The notes below the pieces were generated by a model. It did no database searches. It worked only from the letters and a program-made list of their open reading frames with translations, and was not told where the DNA came from. From Saccharothrix sp. ST-888 (GTDB taxonomy: Bacteria; Actinomycetota; Actinomycetes; Streptomycetales; Streptomycetaceae), in NCBI RefSeq assembly GCF_000955975.1, contig NZ_JYJF01000015.1, forward strand, positions 1 through 64,000: a stretch of DNA of 64,000 bases, written 5' to 3'. Below, in pieces: positions 53,070-61,582 of this stretch. Each line of letters begins with the position of its first letter. Position 1 is the first letter of the stretch. A program made the position numbers and the translations under genes.

Positions 53070-54389
53070 TCACTGGGCCACCCCCGTCGGGCGGTGGTCG
53101 TGGCCCCAGGCGGTGACCGGGGCGAAGCCCGCGTGCCCGTACTCGCCGAAGAGGGTGACCGGGTGGCCGGCCGAGACCGCGGCCAGCCGCCAGAGCGCGG
53201 ACTCCGGGGCGCTGCCGCGACGGACCGGGACGCCGTGCCGGCCGTCCGTCAGCTGCCAGCCGTCGGAGCCGAGGACGGGCACGACGCCGCTCAGGGTGGT
53301 CGGCCAGGACTCCAGCCACGGATCGTCCGCGACCGCCGCGCCGTACTCGGCGACCGCCTCGGTCACCGAGAGGCCGGCCGGTGCCTCGGCCGGGCCCGTC
53401 TCGGGAGCGCCGTACCGGGTGCCGAGGACGGCTCGCAGGGGCCGGACGCCCGGGTGGAAGGCCAGCTCGGCCTCCAGCAGCCGACCGGTGGGCAGGGCCA
53501 GGTCGGGCGCCTGGCCGGGGCGGCCGAAGGCGAGCAGCAGGGCCGGCCGGCCGGTCTTGGCGCCGCGCAGCCAGAGCCGGCGGGTGGTCAGCCGCTCGTC
53601 CGAGGTGTCCCGGGTGCCGAGTACCAGCCAGCGGTCCCGCACGGTCGGCCCGGCGAGCAGCTCGGCGGTCTCGGTGGTGAAGCCGACCCGGGCCCGGACG
53701 GTCGCGGCGAGCGGGTCGGGCAGTTGCTCGACCCGGCCGTACGCGCCGGCCAGCAGGTGCAGCAGTGCGTACTCGGCGAGCAGGCCCTGCTGCGGGGTGT
53801 CGTCCAACTCCCGGACGCGGGAGGCCAGGCCGGGGGCCTGGGCGTCGACCATCCGGGCCGCGACCTCGCCCCAGCCGCCGGTGGCGGCGGTGTGGTCGGC
53901 GAGCCCGTGCCGCACCCGGTCGGCCAGTCGCAGCCGCAGCTCCTGCGCGCCGGCCGCGACCCGGGCGGCCCGCCGGTCGGCCCGGCGCAGGGCCGCTGCC
54001 GGGTCGGCCGCCTCCGCCTTGGCCGTCCGCCGCTGGACCGCCTGTTCGCTGCGCTGCTGACGGCCGTTCAGCCACTCGGCGGCCCACTCGGGCGGCTCGG
54101 CGGCCTCGGCGACCGCCTCCGGGCTGCCGCTCCAGAGCAGCAGCAGCCCCAGTGCGTGCTTGCACGGGAACTTCCGGCTGGGGCAGGTGCACTTGTACGC
54201 GGGCGTGGTCAGCTCGACCACTGTCCGGTACGGCGTACTGCCGCTGCCCCTGCACTGCCCCCACAGCGCGCCCTGCCCCCAGCCGGTCTGCGACCAGGGG
54301 GCGGGCGCCGACAGCTTTCCGGCCGCCTTGCACGACGCCTGGTCGGGCGCGAGGGACAGGACGTGTTCGGTGCTCCAGCGTTCCTCCAT
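53070..54389 (-). CDS. SWIM zinc-finger protein
   Basis: A 439-residue protein. The N-terminus MEERWSTEHVLSLAPDQASC is typical. The SWIM zinc finger is Cys67-x-Cys69-x6-Cys76-x-His78 (CTCPSRKFPCKH). The remainder is predicted helical then beta-rich, with no enzyme motif. SWIM domains bind nucleic acid or protein. E. coli YehQ is, as I recall, the SWIM member of a similar gene set. Start: ATG at 54389; the -10 box of a DNA-damage-type promoter ends 7 bases before it, so the mRNA is probably leaderless. The frame extends upstream only through the promoter. Confidence 0.88.
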   Translation of the reverse strand: MEERWSTEHVLSLAPDQASCKAAGKLSAPAPWSQTGWGQGALWGQCRGSGSTPYRTVVELTTPAYKCTCPSRKFPCKHALGLLLLWSGSPEAVAEAAEPPEWAAEWLNGRQQRSEQAVQRRTAKAEAADPAAALRRADRRAARVAAGAQELRLRLADRVRHGLADHTAATGGWGEVAARMVDAQAPGLASRVRELDDTPQQGLLAEYALLHLLAGAYGRVEQLPDPLAATVRARVGFTTETAELLAGPTVRDRWLVLGTRDTSDERLTTRRLWLRGAKTGRPALLLAFGRPGQAPDLALPTGRLLEAELAFHPGVRPLRAVLGTRYGAPETGPAEAPAGLSVTEAVAEYGAAVADDPWLESWPTTLSGVVPVLGSDGWQLTDGRHGVPVRRGSAPESALWRLAAVSAGHPVTLFGEYGHAGFAPVTAWGHDHRPTGVAQ

Positions 54390-54396
54390 GCCGACG

Positions 54397-54419
54397 ACGC
54401 TAGGACGGGCCACTGACAG
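54397..54419 (-). promoter_or_regulatory. RecA-NDp/PafBC-type DNA-damage promoter of the SWIM gene
   Basis: On the minus strand: CTGTCAGTGG, 7 bases (CCCGTCC), TAGCGT. It matches TTGTCRGTGG-N7-TAGNNT at all positions but the first and has the same spacing as the mycobacterial recA damage promoter. The start codon follows 7 bases after the -10 box. Confidence 0.8.
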
Positions 54420-54462
54420 ACGGGCCCGGCGAACTGACACCCGGTCATCGAGCCGGCGTCCG

Positions 54463-54485
54463 TTGTCAGTGGGTGGGTGCATGGT
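54463..54485 (+). promoter_or_regulatory. Second RecA-NDp-like promoter, facing the MoxR operon
   Basis: TTGTCAGTGG, 7 bases (GTGGGTG), CATGGT. The upstream box is perfect and the spacing identical; the -10 box departs from TAGNNT at its first and third positions. A third, isolated box (GTGTCAGTT on the minus strand, 54432-54440) lies between the two. Confidence 0.6.
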
Positions 54486-54626
54486 TGTTCCTGCGAGTCG
54501 GGAACGTACGTACGATTCACCCGTTCTCGCACGTCAGAAGACATCTGCGCCGATGCTCCCCACTGATCCACAACCGTCCGGGCACCCTCGCCAAGGGGCT
54601 CGGCGGCCGACCCCGAGGAGCTTTTG

Positions 54627-55739
54627 ATGACCACCCTTACGAGTGAATCCACCGCCCCGGCCGAGGTCCTGCGTCAGCACGCCGAGGACGCCTTCGCCGC
54701 CGAGCTGGCCGCCCTCGCCGAGCAGGACGACCGGCCGCGCCCCGAGCGCTGGCGGCTCTCGCCGTGGGCCGTCGCCACGTACCTGCTGGGCGGCGAGCTG
54801 CCCGACGGCACCGTGATCACCCCCAAGTACATCGGCCCGCGCCGGGTCGTCGAGGTCGCCGTCACCACGCTGGCCACCGACCGCGCGCTGCTGCTGCTCG
54901 GGGTCCCCGGCACCGCGAAGACCTGGGTCTCCGAGCACCTCGCCGCGGCGATCAGCGGCGACTCCACGCTGCTCGTCCAGGGCACCGCGGGCACCCCGGA
55001 GGAGGCCGTCCGCTACGGGTGGAACTACGCCCAGCTGCTGGCCCAGGGCCCGAGCCGGGAGGCCCTGGTGCCCTCGCCGGTGATGCGGGCGATGGCCGAC
55101 GGCATGATCGCCCGGGTCGAGGAGCTGACCCGTATCCCGGCGGACGTCCAGGACAGCCTGATCACCATCCTGTCCGAGAAGACGCTGCCGATACCTGAGC
55201 TCGGCACCGAGATCCAGGCCGTCCGCGGCTTCAACCTGATCGCCACCGCCAACGACCGCGACCGCGGCGTCAACGACCTCTCCAGCGCGCTACGCCGCCG
55301 GTTCAACACCGTGGTCCTCCCGCTGCCCGGCACGCTGGAGGAGGAGGTCGACATCGTCACCCGCCGGGTCAACCAGCTCGGTCGCTCGCTCGACCTGCCC
55401 GAGCTGCCCGGTGGCGCCGAGGAGATCCGACGGGTCGTCACCGTCTTCCGTGAGCTGCGCGACGGCATCACCGCCGACGGCCGCACCAAGGTCAAGACGC
55501 CCAGCGGCACCCTCTCCACGGCCGAGGCGATCTCGGTCGTCACCAACGGCCTCGCCCTGGCCGCCCACTTCGGCGACGGCGTGCTGCGCGCGGCCGACGT
55601 CACCACCGGCATCGCCGGGGCCGTGGTCCGCGACCCGGTCGCCGACCAGGCGGTCTGGCGCGAGTACGTCGAGGGCGTGATCCGCGAGCGCGACGGCTGG
55701 AAGGACTTCTACCGCGCCGCCCGCGAGAACTCCCGCTGA
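54627..55739 (+). CDS. MoxR-type AAA+ ATPase
   Basis: A 370-residue AAA+ protein. Walker A is GVPGTAKTW (residues 92-100). The sensor region ARVEELTRIPADVQDSLITI stands where MoxR proteins have the Walker B acid and pore segment; ATANDRDRGVNDLSSALRRR has the sensor 1 Asn and arginine finger. MoxR-type ATPases usually act with a VWA protein to remodel or insert cofactors into a target, like chelatases. Here the VWA gene is in the same operon, with the DUF5682 gene between. It corresponds to YehL of E. coli as I recall. ATG at 54627 with GAGGAG; a TTG codon just before it is the alternative. Confidence 0.92.
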   Translation: MTTLTSESTAPAEVLRQHAEDAFAAELAALAEQDDRPRPERWRLSPWAVATYLLGGELPDGTVITPKYIGPRRVVEVAVTTLATDRALLLLGVPGTAKTWVSEHLAAAISGDSTLLVQGTAGTPEEAVRYGWNYAQLLAQGPSREALVPSPVMRAMADGMIARVEELTRIPADVQDSLITILSEKTLPIPELGTEIQAVRGFNLIATANDRDRGVNDLSSALRRRFNTVVLPLPGTLEEEVDIVTRRVNQLGRSLDLPELPGGAEEIRRVVTVFRELRDGITADGRTKVKTPSGTLSTAEAISVVTNGLALAAHFGDGVLRAADVTTGIAGAVVRDPVADQAVWREYVEGVIRERDGWKDFYRAARENSR

Positions 55740-55770
55740 TCCACCGGACTTGTTGAGAGGGGAGGACACC

Positions 55771-58410
55771 ATGAGCACCGACGTGACCCTGCTGGGCGTA
55801 CGGCACCACGGGCCCGGCTCGGCCCGCGCGGTGGCCGCCGCGCTGGAGCAACTGCGGCCGGACGCCGTCCTGATCGAGGGCCCGCCCGAGGCCGATCAGA
55901 TCATCGCGCTGGCGGGTGAGAAGGACATGGTGCCGCCCGTCGCCCTGCTCGCCCACGCCGTCGACGACCCGGCCAAGGCCGCGTTCTGGCCCTTCGCGGC
56001 CTTCTCGCCCGAATGGGTCGCCATCCGGCACGCGATCGAGCACGAGATCCCGGTCAGGTTCATCGATCTGCCCGCCGCCCAGACCTTCGCCCTGGTAGAG
56101 GGTGCCGGGGGAGTGCCGGGGGGCACTTCCCCGGCACCGGCGGCGACCGATCCGGAGAACGCGCCGGCAACCGCGCCGGAGACCGGTTCGAAGCCCGGAT
56201 CCGAGACCGGGCCGTCGACCGGTTCGGAGGGCGGGGCGGAGGGCGGTGCCGAGGCCGGCGCGGCGGGCGCGCAGCCGGTCGTCCACGACCCGATCGGCGC
56301 CCTCGCACAGGCCGCCGGGCACGACGACCCCGAGCGCTGGTGGGAGGACGTGATCGAGCACCGCGCACCCGGCGCCGACGCCCTCGCCCCCTTCGCCGCC
56401 GTCGCCGAGGCGATGACCGCCCTGCGCGAGCCGCGCCCCGCCGCCGACCCGGAGGGCAGCGGCACCGCCGCCGGCCCGGGTCCCGGCACGGCCGTGGCCG
56501 TCGGCCGCCGGGACGAACTGCGCGAGGCCCACATGCGCCAGCAGATCCGTGCCGCCCGCCGCGCCGGGCACACCCGGATCGCCGTGGTCTGCGGCGCCTG
56601 GCACGTCCCCGCCCTGCAGACCATGCCGACCGTCGCCCACGACCGGGCCCAGCTCGCCGGGCTGCCCAAGAAGGTGAAGACCGACATCACCTGGGTGCCC
56701 TGGACTCACCGCAGGCTCTCCCAGCACACCGGCTACGGCGCCGGGATCGACTCGCCCGGCTGGTACCAGCACCTCTTCACCGCCGGGTCCGAGCCGGTGG
56801 TCCGCTGGATGACCAGGGTCGCCGAGCTGCTCAGGGCGGAGGACCACCCGGTCTCCTCGGCCCACGTCATCGAGGCCGTCCGCCTCGCCGACACGCTCGC
56901 CGTGATGCGCGGCCGCCCGCTCGCGGGGCTCACCGAGACCCTCGACGCCGTACGGTCCGTCATGTGCGACGGCTCCGACGTCGCCCTCGCCCTGGTGCAC
57001 GACCGGCTGGTGGTCGGCGACGCCCTCGGTGAGGTTCCCGACGCGGTGCCCGCCGTCCCGCTCCAACGCGACCTCGCCCGACTCCAGCGCAGCCTCCGGC
57101 TCAAGCCGGAGCCCGGGGAGCGCACGCTCGACCTCGACCTGCGCAAGGAGCTGGACGCCGCCCGCTCCCGACTCCTGCACCGCCTGCGGCTGCTCGGCCT
57201 CGGCTGGGGCACCCCCAGCCGATCCGCCGTCAACTCCACCGGCACCTTCCGGGAGAGCTGGCGACTGCGCTGGGAGCCGGAGTTCGCGGTACGCGTCGTC
57301 GAAGCCGCCCAGTGGGGAACGACGGTCGAGGACGCGGCGACCGGCAAGGCCGTCGAGAACGCCGTCGGCGCGACCGAACTCGCCGAACTCACCGGCCTCG
57401 CCGAACACTGCCTGCTTGCCGGGCTGCCCGCCGCACTGCCCGCCGTGATGCGGATCCTCGCCGACCGGGCCGCACTGGACACCGACGTCGCCCACCTCGC
57501 CGACGCCCTCCCCGCACTGGTCCGGGCGCTGCGCTACGGCGACGTCCGGGGCACCGACGGCAGCGCCCTGGACGGCGTCGCCCGTGGTCTCGCCGACCGG
57601 ATCTGCATCGGCCTCCCAGCAGCCTGCGCCGGCCTCGACGCGGACGGCGCAACCGCCATGCGCAGCCGCCTCGACGCCGTGCACACGGCCGTCGGCCTCC
57701 TGGCGCCGGCGGCACCTGCCCAGCAGCTGGTGCAGACCGCGTCCACCGCGCTAGCCGGGGCCGCAGAGCCCACCGCGCTAGCCGGGGCCGCCGCGCCCGC
57801 CGCGCCCGCCGCGCCCGCCGCGCCCGCCGCGTCCGCCGGGGCCGACTCGCCGGCCGAGCGGTGGGCCGGGACGCTGCGCTCGCTCGCCCGCCGGGAGCCT
57901 TCGGCGGGCCCGGCCACCGGAGTGCCCGGCCTGCTGCGGGGTCGGGCCGTCCGGTTGCTGCTGGACGACGGGCGGCTCGACTCGGCCGAGGCCGGGCGCC
58001 GGATGGGCCTGGTCCTCTCGATGGCCAACGCCCCTGCGGACGCGGCCGGTTGGGTCGAGGGCTTCCTCGCCGGGGGCGGGGCGCTGCTGCTGCACGACAC
58101 CCGGCTGCTCGGGCTGCTCGACGAGTGGCTGAGCGGGGTCCCCGGCGAGGTCTTCGTCGACGTACTGCCGCTGCTCAGGCGGACGTTCGCCGAATTGGAG
58201 AACGGTGTCCGGCGGACGGTCGGCGAGCGGGTCGCCTCCGGTCCGCTCGGTGTCCGCTCGCCCGTAGCGGTCGCTCCCACCGTCCGGATCGACCAGGCCA
58301 GGGCCGACGCCGTACTTCCCACCCTCGCCCTACTGCTCGGCCTCCCGGTCCCCGGCCAGGAGTCGGGCAAGCCCCGGATCCCCCGCCAATCCGACCGTCG
58401 CGCTTCCTGA
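55771..58410 (+). CDS. DUF5682-family protein with TraB/EreA-like motifs
   Basis: An 879-residue cytoplasmic protein. It opens VTLLGVRHHGPGSARAV with Gly9, His12 and His13; this and the later VVCGAWHVPAL (Cys274-Gly-Ala-Trp-His278) resemble the two conserved His motifs of the TraB/PrgY/EreA fold, so it may be a metal-dependent hydrolase or esterase. The C-terminal half is helical. Two low-complexity inserts interrupt it: residues about 120-170 (Pro/Gly/Thr/Glu) and an Ala-Ala-Pro run from a 9-base repeat. ATG at 55771 with GAGAGGGGAGG, 31 bases after the MoxR gene. It corresponds to YehM of E. coli as I recall. The enzymatic idea is inference. Confidence 0.85.
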   Translation: MSTDVTLLGVRHHGPGSARAVAAALEQLRPDAVLIEGPPEADQIIALAGEKDMVPPVALLAHAVDDPAKAAFWPFAAFSPEWVAIRHAIEHEIPVRFIDLPAAQTFALVEGAGGVPGGTSPAPAATDPENAPATAPETGSKPGSETGPSTGSEGGAEGGAEAGAAGAQPVVHDPIGALAQAAGHDDPERWWEDVIEHRAPGADALAPFAAVAEAMTALREPRPAADPEGSGTAAGPGPGTAVAVGRRDELREAHMRQQIRAARRAGHTRIAVVCGAWHVPALQTMPTVAHDRAQLAGLPKKVKTDITWVPWTHRRLSQHTGYGAGIDSPGWYQHLFTAGSEPVVRWMTRVAELLRAEDHPVSSAHVIEAVRLADTLAVMRGRPLAGLTETLDAVRSVMCDGSDVALALVHDRLVVGDALGEVPDAVPAVPLQRDLARLQRSLRLKPEPGERTLDLDLRKELDAARSRLLHRLRLLGLGWGTPSRSAVNSTGTFRESWRLRWEPEFAVRVVEAAQWGTTVEDAATGKAVENAVGATELAELTGLAEHCLLAGLPAALPAVMRILADRAALDTDVAHLADALPALVRALRYGDVRGTDGSALDGVARGLADRICIGLPAACAGLDADGATAMRSRLDAVHTAVGLLAPAAPAQQLVQTASTALAGAAEPTALAGAAAPAAPAAPAAPAASAGADSPAERWAGTLRSLARREPSAGPATGVPGLLRGRAVRLLLDDGRLDSAEAGRRMGLVLSMANAPADAAGWVEGFLAGGGALLLHDTRLLGLLDEWLSGVPGEVFVDVLPLLRRTFAELENGVRRTVGERVASGPLGVRSPVAVAPTVRIDQARADAVLPTLALLLGLPVPGQESGKPRIPRQSDRRAS
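57790..57834 (+). repeat. 9-base tandem repeat inside the DUF5682 gene
   Basis: Four exact copies of GCCGCGCCC and one variant encode Ala-Ala-Pro units. Just upstream a segment with CCACCGCGCTAGCCGGGGCC is present twice (near 57742 and 57769). Nine-base units keep the frame, so copy number can vary without breaking the gene. Confidence 0.85.
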
Positions 58411-58688
58411 CCGGAAGTCACCGCACCCGTCCGGCCGAGGCCGCGACCCCGCACCTCCGTCGTCCACACGCGCTCGCGCCGACCGTGCAACGCCCCGGCG
58501 AGCCGCACTTGTCAGTCCCGCCGGAGAAGCTGACGCTGCGCCGGTTGAACCCTGCGATCCCCCTGCATCCCGCAGGCGAGCCCACGGCAGAACCGGGGCA
58601 CCGAGCCCACCCCCAGCGCCGCCCACAGAGCGCCGCCCACAGAGCCCCCGCGCCCGTACCCGAGAGCTCCCCAGACGAGGAGATCGAG

Positions 58689-59903
58689 ATGTCCACCGCC
58701 ACCGACCCCGCCCCCTCCAGCACCACCCTCCCGGATCCGGCCGCCGAGCGGCTGCGCCGCTGGCGGCTCGTCCTCGGCGGCGAGTCGGACGGCACCGGCT
58801 GCCGGCTCACCGGCCGGGACGCCGCGATCGACGGTGCGCTCGCCGCGCTCTACCGGGGATCGGCCGACCCGGCCGGCGGTGGCAGGCGGCAGGGTCCCCG
58901 CAGCGCGGGTCTCGGCGGGTCGGCGCCGCAGGTGGCGCGCTGGCTGGGGGACATCCGGGAGTACTTCCCGACCTCCGTGGTCCAGCTGATGCAGCAGGAC
59001 GCGATCACCCGGCTCGGCCTCGACCGGCTGCTGCTGGAGCCGGAGATGCTGGAGGCGGTCGAGCCGGACGTGCACCTGGTCGGCACGCTGCTCTCGTTGA
59101 AGCACGCCCTGCCCGCCACCACCCGGGAGACGGCGCGGACGGTGGTCGGCAAGGTGGTGGCCGAGCTGGAGCGCCGCCTCGCGGACCGGACGCGGGCGAC
59201 GCTCGGCGGTGCCCTGGACCGCAGCGCCCGGGTCAACCGCCCGCGCCACCGCGACATCGACTGGGACCGCACCATCCGCGCCAACCTCAAGAACTACCTG
59301 CCCGAGGCCGGTCCGGGCGGCCGGGGCACGGTGGTCCCCGAGCGCCTGATCGGGTACGCCCGGGCTCAGCGGGCGGTGAAGAAGGACGTCATCCTCTGCA
59401 TCGACCAGTCGGGGTCGATGGCCGCGTCGGTGGTGCACTCGGCGGTGTTCGGTGCGGTGCTCGCCTCGATGAAGAGCCTGGACACCAGGCTGGTCGTCTT
59501 CGACACCTCGGTGGTCGACCTGACGGAGCAGCTGACCGACCCGGTGGACGTGCTGTTCGCCACCCAGCTCGGCGGCGGTACGGACATCAACCGCGCCCTC
59601 GCCTACTGCCAGTCGAAGATCACTCGCCCGTCCGAGACCATCGTGGTCCTGATCAGCGATCTCTACGAGGGCGGCATCCGCAACGAGATGCTCAAGCGGG
59701 TGGCCGCGATGAAGGCGGCGGGCGTCCAGTTCATCGCCCTGCTCGCGCTCTCGGACGAGGGCGCCCCGGCGTACGACCACGCACACGCCGCCGCGCTCGC
59801 CGAGCTCGGCGCCCCGGCGTTCGCCTGCACGCCGGACGTCTTCCCGGAGATCATGGCCGCCGCGATCGAGAAGCGGCCCCTGCCGGTCCCCAGGAAGGAG
59901 TGA
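58689..59903 (+). CDS. von Willebrand factor A (VWA) domain protein
   Basis: A 404-residue protein. The C-terminal VWA domain (about residues 230-395) has a complete metal-ion-dependent adhesion site: D-x-S-x-S in CIDQSGSM (Asp239), Thr near residue 298 in QLGGGTD, and Asp324 in LISDLYEG. The N-terminal 220 residues are helical and Arg-rich, with no known enzyme motif. It should partner the MoxR ATPase two genes upstream, as in BchD/BchI- or CoxE-like pairs, and corresponds to YehP of E. coli as I recall. ATG at 58689 with GAGGAG. The 278 bases before it hold no gene I can support. Confidence 0.9.
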   Translation: MSTATDPAPSSTTLPDPAAERLRRWRLVLGGESDGTGCRLTGRDAAIDGALAALYRGSADPAGGGRRQGPRSAGLGGSAPQVARWLGDIREYFPTSVVQLMQQDAITRLGLDRLLLEPEMLEAVEPDVHLVGTLLSLKHALPATTRETARTVVGKVVAELERRLADRTRATLGGALDRSARVNRPRHRDIDWDRTIRANLKNYLPEAGPGGRGTVVPERLIGYARAQRAVKKDVILCIDQSGSMAASVVHSAVFGAVLASMKSLDTRLVVFDTSVVDLTEQLTDPVDVLFATQLGGGTDINRALAYCQSKITRPSETIVVLISDLYEGGIRNEMLKRVAAMKAAGVQFIALLALSDEGAPAYDHAHAAALAELGAPAFACTPDVFPEIMAAAIEKRPLPVPRKE

Positions 59904-59936
59904 GCCGGGGCACCGGCGGCGCCGGAGGGGCCGGTG

Positions 59937-60030
59937 GACCGCAAGCCGCTGGAACGAGAAACCGCTGGAACGAGAAACCGGTGGGACGAGAAACCGGTGG
60001 GACGAGAAGCCGGTGGAAGGAGAAGCCGCG
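59937..60030 (+). repeat. 16-base tandem repeat downstream of the VWA gene
   Basis: Five consecutive units of the type GAACGAGAAACCGGTG (59952-60030), each with 0-3 changes and the last shortened by one base, preceded by a partial unit (59937-59951). The unit contains inverted-repeat-prone CCGGTG/CCGCTG ends. Confidence 0.85.
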
Positions 60031-60156
60031 GAACGGACCGTTGTAGTGACGGAATCAGCGCCGGTTTTCACCCGCAGGTGCGACCTCCGCCGGGGCCGTC
60101 ACCCGGTCGGCGCACCCGGTGTGAGCTGGGCGCACGACATGCTCGGATACGTCCGT

Positions 60157-60172
60157 TGTGACGGTTCTCACC
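60157..60172 (+). promoter_or_regulatory. Crp-like operator upstream of sucCD
   Basis: TGTGA-CGGTTC-TCACC agrees with TGTGA-N6-TCACA at 9 of 10 positions and nearly with the Streptomyces Crp motif GTG-N6-GNCAC. It lies about 220 bases before sucC. Confidence 0.4.
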
Positions 60173-60389
60173 AAACCGGAGCGGGCCCGGGGCGAAACAC
60201 GACCGTCGTACGGGGATAACCTGCCAGACGGACGTGACGCGCGTGTTGATTGACGGTGCGCCCGAGGCTCCGCAGGCCGCAAGGCCGTACATCTGCGTAC
60301 CTGCCCAGCCCCGACGACCCGCAGCGAAGATCCTGCCGTGGCACGCTCGTAGAGACACAATCCGCGACCACGAACAAGGACGAACACAC

Positions 60390-61565
60390 GTGGACCTGTT
60401 CGAGTACCAGGCGAGGGACATCTTCGCCAAGCACGGTGTACCCGTGCTTGACGGCGATGTCATCGAGACCCCCGAAGCTGCGCGCGCGATCGCGGAGCGC
60501 TTCGGCGGCCGCGCCGTCGTCAAGGCTCAGGTGAAGGTCGGTGGCCGAGGCAAGGCCGGTGGCGTCAAGCTCGCCTCCGACCCGGCGGACGCCGTCGCCA
60601 AGGCCGAGGCGATCCTCGGTATGGACATCAAGGGCCACACCGTTCACAAGGTGATGCTGGCCCAGACCGCGGACATCAAGGACGAGTACTACGTCTCGTT
60701 CCTGCTGGACCGCACCAACCGCACCTTCCTGGCCATGGCCAGCGTCGAGGGCGGCGTGGAGATCGAGGTCGTCGCCGAGGAGAACCCGGACGCGCTCGCC
60801 AAGATCCCGGTCGACGCCAACGAGGGCTGCACCCCGGAGAAGGCCGCCGAGATCGTCGCCGCCGCGAAGTTCCCGGCCGAGGTCGCCGACCAGGTTGCCG
60901 ACGTTCTGCAGAAGCTGTGGAAGGTCTTCATCGCCGAGGACGCCCTCCTCGTCGAGGTCAACCCGCTGATCAAGTCCGGCGACGGCAAGATCATCGCGCT
61001 TGACGGCAAGGTCTCCCTGGACGAGAACGCCGAGTTCCGTCAGCCGGAGCACGAGGCGCTCGAGGACAAGGCCGCCGCCAACCCGCTGGAGGCCGCTGCC
61101 AAGGCCAAGGGCCTCAACTACGTCAAGCTCGACGGTGAGGTCGGCATCATCGGCAACGGCGCGGGTCTCGTCATGAGCACCCTGGACGTCGTCGCCTACG
61201 CCGGCGAGAAGCACGGCGACGTCAAGCCCGCCAACTTCCTCGACATCGGTGGCGGCGCCTCCGCCGAGGTCATGGCGAACGGCCTGGAGATCATCCTGGG
61301 CGACCCCGACGTCAAGTCGGTCTTCGTCAACGTCTTCGGCGGCATCACCGCCTGTGACGCGGTCGCCAACGGCATCGTGCAGGCCCTGGCCCTCCTCGAG
61401 GAGAAGGGCGAGGCCGTCACCAAGCCGCTCGTCGTCCGCCTGGACGGCAACAACGCCGAGCTGGGTCGCAAGATCCTGACCGACGCCAACCACCCGCTGG
61501 TCGAGCAGGTGGACACCATGGACGGTGCGGCCGACCGCGCCGCCGAGCTCGCGAACGCCAAGTAA
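60390..61565 (+). CDS. sucC: Succinyl-CoA synthetase beta subunit
   Basis: The ATP-grasp subunit that binds nucleotide and succinate in the citric-acid cycle enzyme. It starts MDLFEYQARDIFAKHGVPVL and has the ATP-grasp features AVVKAQVKVGGRGKAGGVKL and LVEVNPLI, and the C-terminal CoA-ligase-fold part FVNVFGGITACDAVA. There are 391 residues, as expected. Start: GTG at 60390 with AAGGACG upstream; the longer open frame from 60234 lacks family residues. sucD begins 17 bases after the stop. Confidence 0.97.
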   Translation: MDLFEYQARDIFAKHGVPVLDGDVIETPEAARAIAERFGGRAVVKAQVKVGGRGKAGGVKLASDPADAVAKAEAILGMDIKGHTVHKVMLAQTADIKDEYYVSFLLDRTNRTFLAMASVEGGVEIEVVAEENPDALAKIPVDANEGCTPEKAAEIVAAAKFPAEVADQVADVLQKLWKVFIAEDALLVEVNPLIKSGDGKIIALDGKVSLDENAEFRQPEHEALEDKAAANPLEAAAKAKGLNYVKLDGEVGIIGNGAGLVMSTLDVVAYAGEKHGDVKPANFLDIGGGASAEVMANGLEIILGDPDVKSVFVNVFGGITACDAVANGIVQALALLEEKGEAVTKPLVVRLDGNNAELGRKILTDANHPLVEQVDTMDGAADRAAELANAK

Positions 61566-61582
61566 GGAAGGGGACAGAAACC

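Larger units (their letters stand above)
59904..60389 (+). other. VWA gene - sucC spacer (486 bases)
   Basis: No gene is seen. It holds the 16-base tandem repeat (59937-60030), a Crp-like dyad (60157-60172) and GGATAACCT (60214-60222), which could be a -10 region of the sucC promoter. An open frame at 59934-60161 follows the repeat in a unit that is not a multiple of three, so it is not taken as coding. Confidence 0.6.

Noticed and set aside
59937..60030. CRISPR array
   Set aside because: The repeats are directly joined with no spacers, are only 16 bases long, and no cas genes are present.
59934..60161. 75-codon frame downstream of the VWA gene
   Set aside because: It runs through a 16-base tandem repeat that does not keep frame, and it has no family resemblance.
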